Below, piece by piece: positions 8,259-15,607 of a stretch of 64,000 nt of DNA (its first letter is position 1; each line of letters starts with the position of its first letter). The DNA lies in contig NZ_JAGIOK010000001.1 of assembly GCF_017876655.1 (NCBI RefSeq), forward strand, positions 1,798,001-1,862,000. The letters are read 5' to 3'. The translations under genes and the position numbers were made by a program. This DNA is from Microbacterium imperiale (GTDB lineage: Bacteria; Actinomycetota; Actinomycetes; Actinomycetales; Microbacteriaceae). The notes beneath the pieces were generated by a model, which was given only the letters and a program-made list of their open reading frames with translations, made no database searches and was not told the DNA's origin.

Positions 8259-9416
8259 ATGCTCCGTTCGCTCTACGCCGGCATCTCCGGCCTCCGCTCG
8301 CACCAGACGATGCTCGACGTCACGGGCAACAACATCGCCAACGTCAACACCGTGGGCTTCAAGGCCGGGTCGGTCCAGTTCCAGGACACCCTGTCGCAGA
8401 TCGTGCAGAACTCCCGGGCCCCGCAGGCCGCCGCCGGCGGCACGAACCCGGCGCAGGTCGGCCTCGGCACGCAGATCGCGGCGGTGCGCACGACGTTCAC
8501 GCAGGGCTCGCAGCAGGCGACGGGCGTCCCCACCGACCTCATGATCGCGGGCGAGGGCTTCTTCGTCGTCCGCAACGGCGCTGAGACGCTGTACACGCGC
8601 AACGGCTCGTTCGGCTTCGACGCCGCCGGCCGGCTCACCACGAAGGACGGCGCCCTCGTGCAGGGCTGGACCGCCGTGGACGGCGTGGTCGCCACCGGCG
8701 GCCCGGTCGGCGGCATCGCCCTGCCGGTCGGCGCGACCTCGCCGGGCCGGGCGACGGCGAACGCGAGCGTCAGCGGCAACCTGCCCTCGGATGCCGCCAC
8801 CGGCGAGCAGCTCGTGCGCGACGTTACCGTCTACGACGCGCAAGGCGCCGCACGCCAGCTCGCGCTGACGTTCACCCGCACCGCGGCCGGCTGGGACGTC
8901 ACCGACGGCACCGCGACGACGTCGCTCGCCTTCACCGACGGACGCCTCACCGGTCCCGCGAACATCGTCGCCGGCGGCGTCGACGTCGACCTGTCGGGCG
9001 TCACCGGCTACGCCGACCTACGCACCGTCAAGCTCGGCGAACAGGACGGTCGCGCCCCCGGCAGCCTCGTGTCGTACACGCTCTCGGCCGACGGCAGCCT
9101 CGTCGGGGCGTTCAGCAACGGCGCCACCGCCGTGCTCGCACAGGTCGCTCTCGCCTCGTTCGAGAACCCGGAAGGCCTCGAGAAGGCCGGCTCGTCGCAG
9201 TACCGCGCCGGCGCGAACTCGGGCGCGGCGGCGGTCGGCGTCGCCGGCACCGACGATCGCGGCGACCTCGTCAGCGGCGCGCTGGAGATGTCGAACGTCG
9301 ACCTCTCGCAGGAGTTCACCAACCTGATCGTCGCCCAGCGCGGCTTCCAGGCCAACGCCCGCATCATCACCACGAGCGACGAGGTCCTGCAGGAGCTGAC
9401 GAACCTCAAGCGCTGA
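8259..9416 (+). CDS. flgE: Flagellar hook protein FlgE
   Basis: A 385-residue hook subunit. The N-terminal rod/hook signature TGNNIANVNTVGFKA lies near residues 21-35, a FlgE-type central beta domain includes GFFVVRNGAETLYTRNGSF, and the C-terminal helix is SQEFTNLIVAQRGFQANARI. Length is typical for a short FlgE. ATG at 8259 has GAAGGA seven bases upstream. It is the last gene of the first block; a large hairpin follows at 9426-9511. Confidence 0.96.
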   Translation: MLRSLYAGISGLRSHQTMLDVTGNNIANVNTVGFKAGSVQFQDTLSQIVQNSRAPQAAAGGTNPAQVGLGTQIAAVRTTFTQGSQQATGVPTDLMIAGEGFFVVRNGAETLYTRNGSFGFDAAGRLTTKDGALVQGWTAVDGVVATGGPVGGIALPVGATSPGRATANASVSGNLPSDAATGEQLVRDVTVYDAQGAARQLALTFTRTAAGWDVTDGTATTSLAFTDGRLTGPANIVAGGVDVDLSGVTGYADLRTVKLGEQDGRAPGSLVSYTLSADGSLVGAFSNGATAVLAQVALASFENPEGLEKAGSSQYRAGANSGAAAVGVAGTDDRGDLVSGALEMSNVDLSQEFTNLIVAQRGFQANARIITTSDEVLQELTNLKR

Positions 9417-9425
9417 CCCGCGTCC

Positions 9426-9511
9426 GCGCACAACTCCTCAGAAACGGCGGCGAGCCGGTCCGGCAGGCCGCTGAGCCGGCGCCGGCGGCCCGGATCTGAG
9501 GAGTTGTGCGC
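9426..9511. repeat. Long intergenic inverted repeat after flgE (possible terminator or REP-like element)
   Basis: Perfect 17-base arms, GCGCACAACTCCTCAGA at 9426-9442 and its reverse complement at 9495-9511, separated by 52 GC-rich bases that can fold further. No T-run follows. It lies between flgE and the next promoter (9547-9573), so it could end the first transcript, but the size and the A/T-containing arms resemble a dispersed palindromic element. I see no second copy in the window. Confidence 0.8.
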
Positions 9512-9546
9512 GCCGCGAGACCGAGACCGCGGTTGCGGCCGGCCGC

Positions 9547-9573
9547 TAACCGACTGCCGCGCCGTGCCGACAG
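9547..9573 (+). promoter_or_regulatory. Sigma-28-type promoter of flbD-motA-motB
   Basis: TAAC at 9547-9550, 15 bases, GCCGACAG at 9566-9573. It differs by one base from the -10 element shared by the flgB and fliM sites. Predicted start near 9580, giving a leader of about 50 bases that contains the flbD ribosome site GAAGGGG. Confidence 0.65.
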
Positions 9574-9630
9574 TCCCCTCGGAGCCGCCGTATCGACGCC
9601 GGCCCGGACCCGCCGACGAGAAGGGGCGAC

Positions 9631-9849
9631 ATGATCGTTCTGACACGACTGAACCGTCACCGGTTCGCCGTGAACCCCGACCTCGTCGAGCGGGTGCAAG
9701 AGAGCCCCGACACGACGCTCACGCTCGTCGACGGTGCCACCTTCGTCGTGGCAGAGACCATGGAGGCGGTCATCGAGAGCATCGTCGAGTTCCGCGCCCG
9801 CGTGCTCGCGACCGCGCTCGATCGCTCCGTCGCGGGGAGTGAGAGCTGA
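9631..9849 (+). CDS. flbD: FlbD family flagellar protein
   Basis: A 72-residue protein of the small FlbD family of Gram-positive flagellar clusters. The start MIVLTRLNRHRFAVNPDLVE and the segment TPDTTLT-like ESPDTTLTLVDGATFVV are diagnostic. It usually sits directly before motA, as here; its biochemical role is not settled. It must not be confused with the unrelated Caulobacter regulator FlbD. ATG is preceded by GAAGGGGCGAC; the TGA overlaps the motA ATG. Confidence 0.9.
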   Translation: MIVLTRLNRHRFAVNPDLVERVQESPDTTLTLVDGATFVVAETMEAVIESIVEFRARVLATALDRSVAGSES

Positions 9850-10652
9850 TGGATCCGTCTCTGCTCATCGGCATCCTGCTCGCCTTCGGCGGGCTCTGGG
9901 CCATGATCCAGCTCGAGGGCGCGAGCATCAACGCCCTGCTCCTTCCGGCCCCGATGGTGCTGGTCTTCGGCGCGACGATCGCCATCGGCATCGCGGGAGG
10001 GACGCTGCGGGATGCCGCCGCCGCCGTGCGCGCGCTGCCGCGGGCCTTCGTCGGCAAGACGGGCTCGACCGAGGCGCTCATCGACACGGTCGTCGGCTAC
10101 GCCGAGAAGGCGCGCGCCGAGGGACTGCTCGCGCTCGAGAGCGCCGTCGCCGACGAGAAGGACCCCCTGCTGCGCCACGCGCTGCAGAGCATCGCCGACG
10201 GCACGGACGCCGAAGACCTGCGTGTCGTGCTCGAAGACCGGGTGGCGACCGTGGCGGCCGAGCGCCGCACGGCATCCCGGTTCTACTCCGCCCTCGGCGG
10301 CTATGCGCCCACCGTCGGCATCGTCGGAACCGTCGTGTCGCTGACCCACGTGCTTGAGTACCTCGACAAGCCCGACCAGCTCGGCCCCCTCATAGCCGCC
10401 GCCTTCGTCGCGACCCTGTGGGGTCTGCTGTCGGCCAACTTCATCTGGCTGCCCATCGGCACCCGGCTGCAGCGCTTGGCCGAGATCGAGGTCGACCGGA
10501 TGACGCTGGTGACCGAGGGCATGCTGGCGGTGCAGGCCGGCAACCCGCCGATGCTCGTCGCCGAGCGCCTGCGCGCTCTGGCGCCCGAATCCAAGCCCGG
10601 ACGCGGCCGCGCGAAGGCCGCGGCGGACGAGACCGCGGACGCCGGCGTATGA
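9849..10652 (+). CDS. motA: Flagellar stator proton-channel subunit MotA
   Basis: A 267-residue membrane protein of the MotA/TolQ/ExbB family. Four membrane segments: two at the N terminus (LLIGILLAFGGLWAMI and an Ala/Val-rich one near 35-52), and two around 155-205, including GGYAPTVGIVGTVVSL. A cytoplasmic loop with charged residues that meet FliG lies between the pairs. With MotB it forms the ion channel that drives rotation. Coupled to flbD and motB by ATGA overlaps. Confidence 0.96.
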   Translation: MDPSLLIGILLAFGGLWAMIQLEGASINALLLPAPMVLVFGATIAIGIAGGTLRDAAAAVRALPRAFVGKTGSTEALIDTVVGYAEKARAEGLLALESAVADEKDPLLRHALQSIADGTDAEDLRVVLEDRVATVAAERRTASRFYSALGGYAPTVGIVGTVVSLTHVLEYLDKPDQLGPLIAAAFVATLWGLLSANFIWLPIGTRLQRLAEIEVDRMTLVTEGMLAVQAGNPPMLVAERLRALAPESKPGRGRAKAAADETADAGV

Positions 10653-11464
10653 GCGCGCCGCGGCGTCGCCGCGTCATGGAGTCTTCGCACGAGGGCCCCG
10701 ACGAGCGCTGGATGGCGTCGTACCTCGACATGATCACGGTGATGATGTGCATGTTCATCGTGATGTTCGCGATGTCCAACGTCGATCAGGAGAAGTTCGA
10801 GCAGCTGCGCGCCTCGCTCGCGACGGGCTTCGGCTCGGAGATCTCGGAGTCGCGCGACGTCTCGGAGGGCGTGGTCGTGCCGCCCGAGCTCGTCGAGGAG
10901 GAGGGCGAGGGCTTCGTCGCGACGCCGACCGGCCCGACCCCGGCCGAGCAGGAGTACAGCTCGCTCGACGCCCTGCGCGCGCAGCTCGAGGGAGCGCTCG
11001 ACGCGCAGGGTCTGGGCGACGCGGCCACCTTCACGATCGACGACCGGGGCCTGACGATCGGGCTCATCAGCGCCGAGACCTTCTTCGCCACCAACAGCAC
11101 CGACCTGAGCGATCGCGCCCGGGCCGTGCTCGACGCGACCGGTGCGATCCTCGCCGCCGACTCGCACCTCATCTCGGTCGAGGGCCATGCCGACCACCGC
11201 CCCGCCGTGGCGCCCTTCGCCGACAACTGGGAGCTGTCGACCGCTCGCGCGAACGGTGTGCTCGGGTACCTCGTCGATGCGCGCGCGGTCGCCCGCGAAC
11301 GCATCAGCTCCGTCGGATACGGCTCGTCGCGACCGCTCGCCGAGGGCTCGAGCGCCGAGGCTCTCGCCCAGAACCGCCGCGTCGACATCGTCGTCCTCTC
11401 GGATGCCGACGCCCAGGTGCGGGGCGAGCTCGCGGGTCTCGCCGCGGCCGACGCCGCCGGCTGA
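10649..11464 (+). CDS. motB: Flagellar stator protein MotB
   Basis: A 271-residue protein with one N-terminal membrane segment (about 25-45). Asp27 in SYLDMITVMMCMF is the expected proton-carrying residue, favouring an H+ motor. A Glu-rich plug/linker follows, then a C-terminal OmpA-like peptidoglycan-binding domain (about 145-255, VEGHADHRP, NWELSTARANGV). ATG at 10649 overlaps the motA TGA. The upstream in-frame extension lies inside motA. Confidence 0.96.
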   Translation: MSAPRRRRVMESSHEGPDERWMASYLDMITVMMCMFIVMFAMSNVDQEKFEQLRASLATGFGSEISESRDVSEGVVVPPELVEEEGEGFVATPTGPTPAEQEYSSLDALRAQLEGALDAQGLGDAATFTIDDRGLTIGLISAETFFATNSTDLSDRARAVLDATGAILAADSHLISVEGHADHRPAVAPFADNWELSTARANGVLGYLVDARAVARERISSVGYGSSRPLAEGSSAEALAQNRRVDIVVLSDADAQVRGELAGLAAADAAG

Positions 11465-11511
11465 CCCCGCCGCCCACGCCCGGGCGCGCCGGAGCGGGCG
11501 CGGAGCTCCGA

Positions 11512-11633
11512 CTGGCAGCACCAGCCCCGTCCCCCGCGCCAAGTGGGCGCAACCCGCCAACTCAAGCCCCGCGCAGGATTACACCTGGCAGCAACAGCCC
11601 CATCCCCCGCGCCAAGTGGGCACAACCTGCCAA
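11512..11633 (+). repeat. Direct repeat of 49 bases (two copies, 73-base period, third degenerate copy)
   Basis: The copy at 11512-11560 and the copy at 11585-11633 match at 45 of 49 positions; both contain CCCCCGCGCCAAGTGGG. Parts of the unit (CAAGCCCCGCGC and CACCTGGC) recur again near 11681-11705, so a third, eroded unit is present. The repeat does not encode a conserved peptide. Confidence 0.8.
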
Positions 11634-11752
11634 CCCAACAGCCAACCCAACGGCCGACCCAAACCCCGGCCCCGCGCCCCAAGCCCCGCGCGAGACCCCA
11701 CCTGGCCCCCATCCCCCATCCCCATCCCCTCCCATCCCCTCCCGGCCCGGCC

Positions 11753-11779
11753 TAACGTGGCACCGCGCGCGGCCGATAG
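11753..11779 (+). promoter_or_regulatory. Sigma-28-type promoter of fliM-flhA operon
   Basis: TAAC at 11753-11756, 15 bases, GCCGATAG at 11772-11779, identical in both hexamer-like elements and spacing to the flgB site. The GTG of fliM begins eight bases after the -10 element, so the start of transcription would fall on or next to the start codon. Confidence 0.75.
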
Positions 11780-11787
11780 TCCCCGCC

Positions 11788-12717
11788 GTGCAGACCGTCC
11801 GGACCGAATCGCTCGCGCGAACCGAGGATGCCGCCGCGGCAGAGCCGGTGCGCTACGACTTCGGCCGACCCGCAGCGCTCTCCCGCGAGCACACGCGCGC
11901 GCTCGCGGGCGCCTTCGACGCGTTCGCCCGCCAGTGGGCGATGCAGCTGGCGGCGAAGGCCCGCGTCCGCGCGCACATCGCGCTCGAGCGCGTGAGCCTC
12001 GAGACCTATGACGAGTACGTCGCGACGCTCCCGACGACGACGACGCTCGTGCTGTGCTCCGACGCGAGCTCGGACGACCGGGCCATCATCGAGTTCCCGC
12101 TGCCGTCGGCGCTGTCGTGGATCGTGAAGATGCTCGGCGGCGGCGGGTCGCTGCTCCCGGAGCCGCGCGCCCTCACGGCGATCGAGCAGGCGCTCGTGCG
12201 CTCGCTGATGGACGAGACCCTGGCGCACCTACGCACGGCGCTCGGCTCGCTGCTGCCGCGCGAGCTCACGGTGGGCGCGGTGCAGTACAACGCGGCGTTC
12301 GCTCAGGTCGTCGGCGCGCAGGACCTCGTCGTCGTCGCGCGCTTCTCGCTGCGCCTGGCCGACCGCACCGAGACCGCCACGATCGCACTGCCGGCCGCGC
12401 CGCTCCTCGAGCGGCTGTCGCACTCCGCGTCGACGCCTCGCGCCGCGGCCGACCCGGCGCTCGTGCGCCGCCATGTCGAGGAGACGCCCGTCGAGCTGAC
12501 ATTGCGCCTCACGCCGCGCGCGGTGCTGCCGGGCGACGTGCTCGACCTCGCGGTGGGCGACGTCATCTCGCTCGCGCACGCCGCGGACCGACCACTCGAC
12601 CTCGCCGTCGATGATCAGGTGGTCGCCGCCGCCGCCGTGGGTGCGGCCGGCGCGCGGCTGGCCTGCGTCGTGACGGCATCCGATCTCTCCCGCTCGCTGT
12701 CCGAGGAGTCGCCATGA
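11788..12717 (+). CDS. fliM: Flagellar motor switch protein FliM
   Basis: A 309-residue C-ring protein. The middle CheC-like domain spans about 35-220 and a C-terminal SpoA domain about 225-300 (VELTLRLTPRAVLPGDVLDLAVGDVISL). The N-terminal CheY-P docking motif of classical FliM (LSQ-EIDALL type) is not visible. The GTG at 11788 is the first start after the promoter and has no ribosome site, consistent with a leaderless message. ATGA overlap with fliN. Confidence 0.92.
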   Translation: MQTVRTESLARTEDAAAAEPVRYDFGRPAALSREHTRALAGAFDAFARQWAMQLAAKARVRAHIALERVSLETYDEYVATLPTTTTLVLCSDASSDDRAIIEFPLPSALSWIVKMLGGGGSLLPEPRALTAIEQALVRSLMDETLAHLRTALGSLLPRELTVGAVQYNAAFAQVVGAQDLVVVARFSLRLADRTETATIALPAAPLLERLSHSASTPRAAADPALVRRHVEETPVELTLRLTPRAVLPGDVLDLAVGDVISLAHAADRPLDLAVDDQVVAAAAVGAAGARLACVVTASDLSRSLSEESP

Positions 12718-13364
12718 GCAGCACCACCACCCACGAAGCCGCCGCGGCGGCCGCGTTCGCCGATCGCCTGCCGACGGCCTCGCGCATCACCGCTCGTCCC
12801 GCGACCGGGTCGGGCGAGACCGGTGACGCGGTGATCGTCTCGTCGGTCGGCGACACGAGTGCGGCCCTGGCCGTCGTCGTGCTCGACCACGCGGCGCTCG
12901 TCGGCGCCGACGCCGAGCTGACGCTCGTCGAACGCCTGCGCGACGCGCTGGATGCCGCGGCGACGGCGTTCGGGCCGAGCGTGCTGGGCGAGCCGTCGAT
13001 CGGCGACGCGTCGGCGCTGTTCGCGCACCCGGCGGCGCAGGTGTTCGACCTCGTCGACGAGTCGGGCCGCACGATCGGTCGCCTCGCCGTGCGCGTGTCG
13101 CACCCGGCTGCGGCGTCGCCGCGTCGACTGCAGCGGATCGCGGGCGTCGAGATGGAGCTCACCGTCGAGGTGGGTCGCACCCGGATGGCCGTGCGCGACG
13201 TCCTCGAGCTCGAGCCGGGCCGCATCATCGAGCTCGACCGCTCCGCCGGCGCCCCTGCGGACGTCAAGCTCAACGGCCGCCTCATCGCGCACGGCGAGAT
13301 CGTCGTCGTCGACCAGGACTACGCCGTGCGCATCACCCGCATCATCGAGAACGCGGAGGCCTGA
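12714..13364 (+). CDS. fliN: Flagellar motor switch protein FliN (extended form)
   Basis: A 216-residue protein. Its last 80 residues are a typical FliN/SpoA domain (LTVEVGRTRMAVRDVLELEP, VKLNGRLIAHGEIVVVDQDY). The first 130 residues form an extra domain with a CheC/FliY-like alpha/beta pattern (SALAVVVLDHAAL-type strands), so the protein resembles FliY-type switch proteins more than the short enterobacterial FliN. FliY-type proteins can be CheY-P phosphatases; whether this one is cannot be judged. Confidence 0.92.
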   Translation: MSSTTTHEAAAAAAFADRLPTASRITARPATGSGETGDAVIVSSVGDTSAALAVVVLDHAALVGADAELTLVERLRDALDAAATAFGPSVLGEPSIGDASALFAHPAAQVFDLVDESGRTIGRLAVRVSHPAAASPRRLQRIAGVEMELTVEVGRTRMAVRDVLELEPGRIIELDRSAGAPADVKLNGRLIAHGEIVVVDQDYAVRITRIIENAEA

Positions 13365-13365
13365 C

Positions 13366-13794
13366 ATCGACGACCTGCTGCTCGCCCTGCGCGTCGTCGT
13401 CTCGCTCGGCGCCGTGCTCGCGATCGTGTGGCTGCTGCAGCGCCGCCTCGCCCGCGGTTCGGGCGCCGGCATCGCCGGGCGGGCACGCGCGCGCACCGCG
13501 ACCCGCGGCCGCACCGACGACGACATCACCGTCGTCGCCAAGCGCGGCATCGGCCCCAAGGCGCAGGTCGCGGTCGTCGAGATCGGCGGCGCGCGCTACG
13601 TCCTCGGCATCACCGAGGCCGGCGTCTCGATGCTCGATCGCGTCGACCCCGCGCCCGCAGCCGACGCCGCGGAGCTCCCGGCCCCCGTCCTCGTCCCGCG
13701 CGAGACGGATGCCGCCGACGCGGCGCCCCTGGCCCCGCCCCTGCCGCTGCGTCGTTCGGTCGCGCGGAGCGGGCATCGCGCCCGACGACGATGA
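13366..13794 (+). CDS. fliO: Flagellar biosynthesis protein FliO
   Basis: About 142 residues: one N-terminal membrane segment (LRVVVSLGAVLAIVWLLQ), a basic linker and the short FliO domain (DDITVVAKRGIGPKAQVAVVEIGG), then an Ala/Pro-rich tail. It assists assembly of the FliP export-gate complex. The start is unusual: no ATG, GTG or TTG lies in frame before the membrane segment. ATC at 13366, six bases after GGAGG (13355-13359), fits best; CTG at 13375 is an alternative. Confidence 0.85.
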   Translation: MDDLLLALRVVVSLGAVLAIVWLLQRRLARGSGAGIAGRARARTATRGRTDDDITVVAKRGIGPKAQVAVVEIGGARYVLGITEAGVSMLDRVDPAPAADAAELPAPVLVPRETDAADAAPLAPPLPLRRSVARSGHRARRR

Positions 13795-13841
13795 CCGCCC
13801 GCGACGCGGCCCAGGTGCTGCGCCGCGCCCTGGGCGCGTGA
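13791..13841 (+). CDS. 16-codon ORF between fliO and fliP (coupling leader or FliP N-terminus split by a frameshift)
   Basis: The ATG at 13791 overlaps the fliO TGA and the TGA at 13839-13841 overlaps the fliP GTG, so a ribosome could pass through it from fliO to fliP. The peptide MTARDAAQVLRRALGA has the basic residues that a FliP signal peptide needs, while the fliP frame supplies the hydrophobic part, so a one-base frameshift is an equally good explanation. Confidence 0.4.
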   Translation: MTARDAAQVLRRALGA

Positions 13842-14572
13842 GCCCGGGCGGCGTGCTCGGGGCACTCGCGCTCGTCGCCGCCTCGGCGCCCCCGCCGGGC
13901 GAAGGCATCTCGGTCGACATCAACGGGATCGACGGCACGCCGTCGTCGTCGGTGCTCACCCTCATCGGCATCACGCTGCTGTCGGTGGCACCCGCGCTGC
14001 TGCTGATGATGTCGTCGTTCACGAAGATCTTCGTGGTGCTCGCGATGACCCGCAATGCGCTGTCGCTGCCGACGATCCCGCCCAACCAGGTGCTGGCGGG
14101 CCTGTCGCTGTTCCTGACGCTGTTCATCATGTGGCCGGTTCTCACCGAGATCAACACGGTGGCCGTCCAGCCCTACGTCGACGGCTCGCTGACCTTCACC
14201 GACGCCGTCGGTGTGGGCGCCGATCCGCTACGGACCTGGATGCTGTCGTTCACCCGCGAAGAGGACCTCGCTCTCATGACGCGCTTCGCGGGCGCCGAGA
14301 ACCCGGAGGATCCGGCCAGCGTCCCGATGATCACGCTCATCCCGGCGTTCATGATCTCGGAGCTGCGGGCGGCGTTCATCATCGGCTTCGTCATCTTCGT
14401 GCCGTTCCTCGTGATCGACCTCGTCGTCGCGGCGGCGCTGATGTCGATGGGCATGATGATGCTGCCGCCGGTGATGATCTCGCTGCCGTTCAAGATCCTG
14501 CTGTTCATCCTGGTCGACGGCTGGGGACTCATCCTGCGCACGCTCATGGAGAGCTACGGAGCGGGCGGATGA
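13838..14572 (+). CDS. fliP: Flagellar export gate protein FliP
   Basis: About 244 residues. FliP core motifs are clear: LTLIGITLLSVAPALLLMM, SFTKIFVVLAMTRNALSLP, IPPNQVLAGLSLFLTLF, and the C-terminal MITLIPAFMISELRAAF with two further membrane helices. It forms the pentameric export pore with FliQ and FliR. The GTG start gives a hydrophobic leader lacking basic residues, odd for a FliP signal peptide (see the 16-codon ORF just upstream). The ATG of fliQ overlaps the stop. Confidence 0.95.
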   Translation: MSPGGVLGALALVAASAPPPGEGISVDINGIDGTPSSSVLTLIGITLLSVAPALLLMMSSFTKIFVVLAMTRNALSLPTIPPNQVLAGLSLFLTLFIMWPVLTEINTVAVQPYVDGSLTFTDAVGVGADPLRTWMLSFTREEDLALMTRFAGAENPEDPASVPMITLIPAFMISELRAAFIIGFVIFVPFLVIDLVVAAALMSMGMMMLPPVMISLPFKILLFILVDGWGLILRTLMESYGAGG

Positions 14573-14844
14573 ACCCCGAGGCGGTCCTCGACATCGGGAT
14601 GCAGGGCGTCGTGCTCGCCGCGAAGCTCGCCGCCCCGCTGCTCATCACGGCGCTCGTGGTCGGCTTCGCGATCTCGCTGCTGCAGTCGATCACGCAGATC
14701 CAGGAGGTCACGCTCTCGTTCGTGCCCAAGGCCATCGCCGTCGCGATCGCCCTGGTGGTGTGCGGTCACTGGATGATCGCCGAGTCCATCACCTTCACGC
14801 AGGCGCTGTTCGACCGCATCCCGCACCTCCTCTCGGGCGGGTGA
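14569..14844 (+). CDS. fliQ: Flagellar export gate protein FliQ
   Basis: A 91-residue protein with two membrane helices joined by the conserved loop SITQIQEVTLSFVPK. Length and motif are typical. It packs around FliP-FliR in the export gate. The ATG overlaps the fliP TGA and fliR follows after one base. Confidence 0.97.
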   Translation: MNPEAVLDIGMQGVVLAAKLAAPLLITALVVGFAISLLQSITQIQEVTLSFVPKAIAVAIALVVCGHWMIAESITFTQALFDRIPHLLSGG

Positions 14845-14845
14845 C

Positions 14846-15607
14846 GTGGAGATCCTCCTCGACTTCGCCTGGATCGAGGCGACGGGTCTCGCCGCCGTCC
14901 GCACCACCGCCTTCGTCTTCATCGCCCCGCCGTTCTCGTACGGCGCGTTCCCGGCTCGCATCAAGGCGATGGTCGCCGTCGGGGTCGCCCTCGCGCTGAG
15001 CGGCACCGTCGCTCCCGGGTACGAGAGCCTCGGCACCGGCCCCTTCTTCGTCGCACTCACGCTGCAGGTGCTCACCGGGGCGATCCTCGGGTTCCTCGTC
15101 CTCGCGTGCTTCACCGCGGTGCAGTCCGCCGGTGGACTCATCGACGTCTTCGGCGGCTTCCAGCTCGCGCAGGCGTTCGACCCGCAGATGAACGTCAACG
15201 GGGCGCAGTTCACGCGGCTGTTCCAGATGATCGCCCTGGTGCTGCTGTTCGCCTCCAACGGCTATCAGCTGATCCTGGCCGGGCTGGCGCGCAGTTTCAC
15301 CGCGATCCCCGTCGACGGCGTGCTCGACCTCGCGCGTCCGGCCGAGCTGATGATCGGCACGGCGTCGCAGCTGCTCGTGTCCGCGGTGCAGATCGCCGGT
15401 CCGCTTCTGCTGGTGCTGTTCCTCGCCGACATCGCGCTGGGGCTCGTGAGCCGCGTCGCGCCCGCGCTCAACGCCTTCGCGCTGGGCTTCCCGCTGAAGA
15501 TCATCCTCACGTTCCTGCTCGCCGGCACGGTCATCCTCGCCCTGCCCGGTGTCGTCGGCGCCCTGACCGACGACGCGGTCGGTCTCCTGATCGGGGGCGC
15601 GCGATGA
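14846..15607 (+). CDS. fliR: Flagellar export gate protein FliR
   Basis: A 253-residue protein with six predicted membrane segments and the conserved FliR segments GFLVLACFTAVQSAGGLIDV and LFLADIALGLVSRVAPALN. It completes the FliP5-FliQ4-FliR1 gate. It starts at GTG 14846 one base after fliQ, and its TGA overlaps the flhB ATG. Confidence 0.96.
   Translation: MEILLDFAWIEATGLAAVRTTAFVFIAPPFSYGAFPARIKAMVAVGVALALSGTVAPGYESLGTGPFFVALTLQVLTGAILGFLVLACFTAVQSAGGLIDVFGGFQLAQAFDPQMNVNGAQFTRLFQMIALVLLFASNGYQLILAGLARSFTAIPVDGVLDLARPAELMIGTASQLLVSAVQIAGPLLLVLFLADIALGLVSRVAPALNAFALGFPLKIILTFLLAGTVILALPGVVGALTDDAVGLLIGGAR

Larger units (their letters stand above)
11465..11787. other. Intergenic region between motB and fliM
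   Basis: There is no gene in these 323 bases. It holds a degenerate direct repeat (11512-11633), an extremely C-rich, G-poor stretch on the + strand (about 11640-11750), and the fliM promoter at its right end. Open frames passing through it lack the codon pattern of this genome. Confidence 0.7.

Noticed and set aside
13428-13841. 137-codon frame overlapping fliO
   Set aside because: His/Arg-rich shadow of the fliO frame; only its last 16 codons have a coupling context and are discussed separately.
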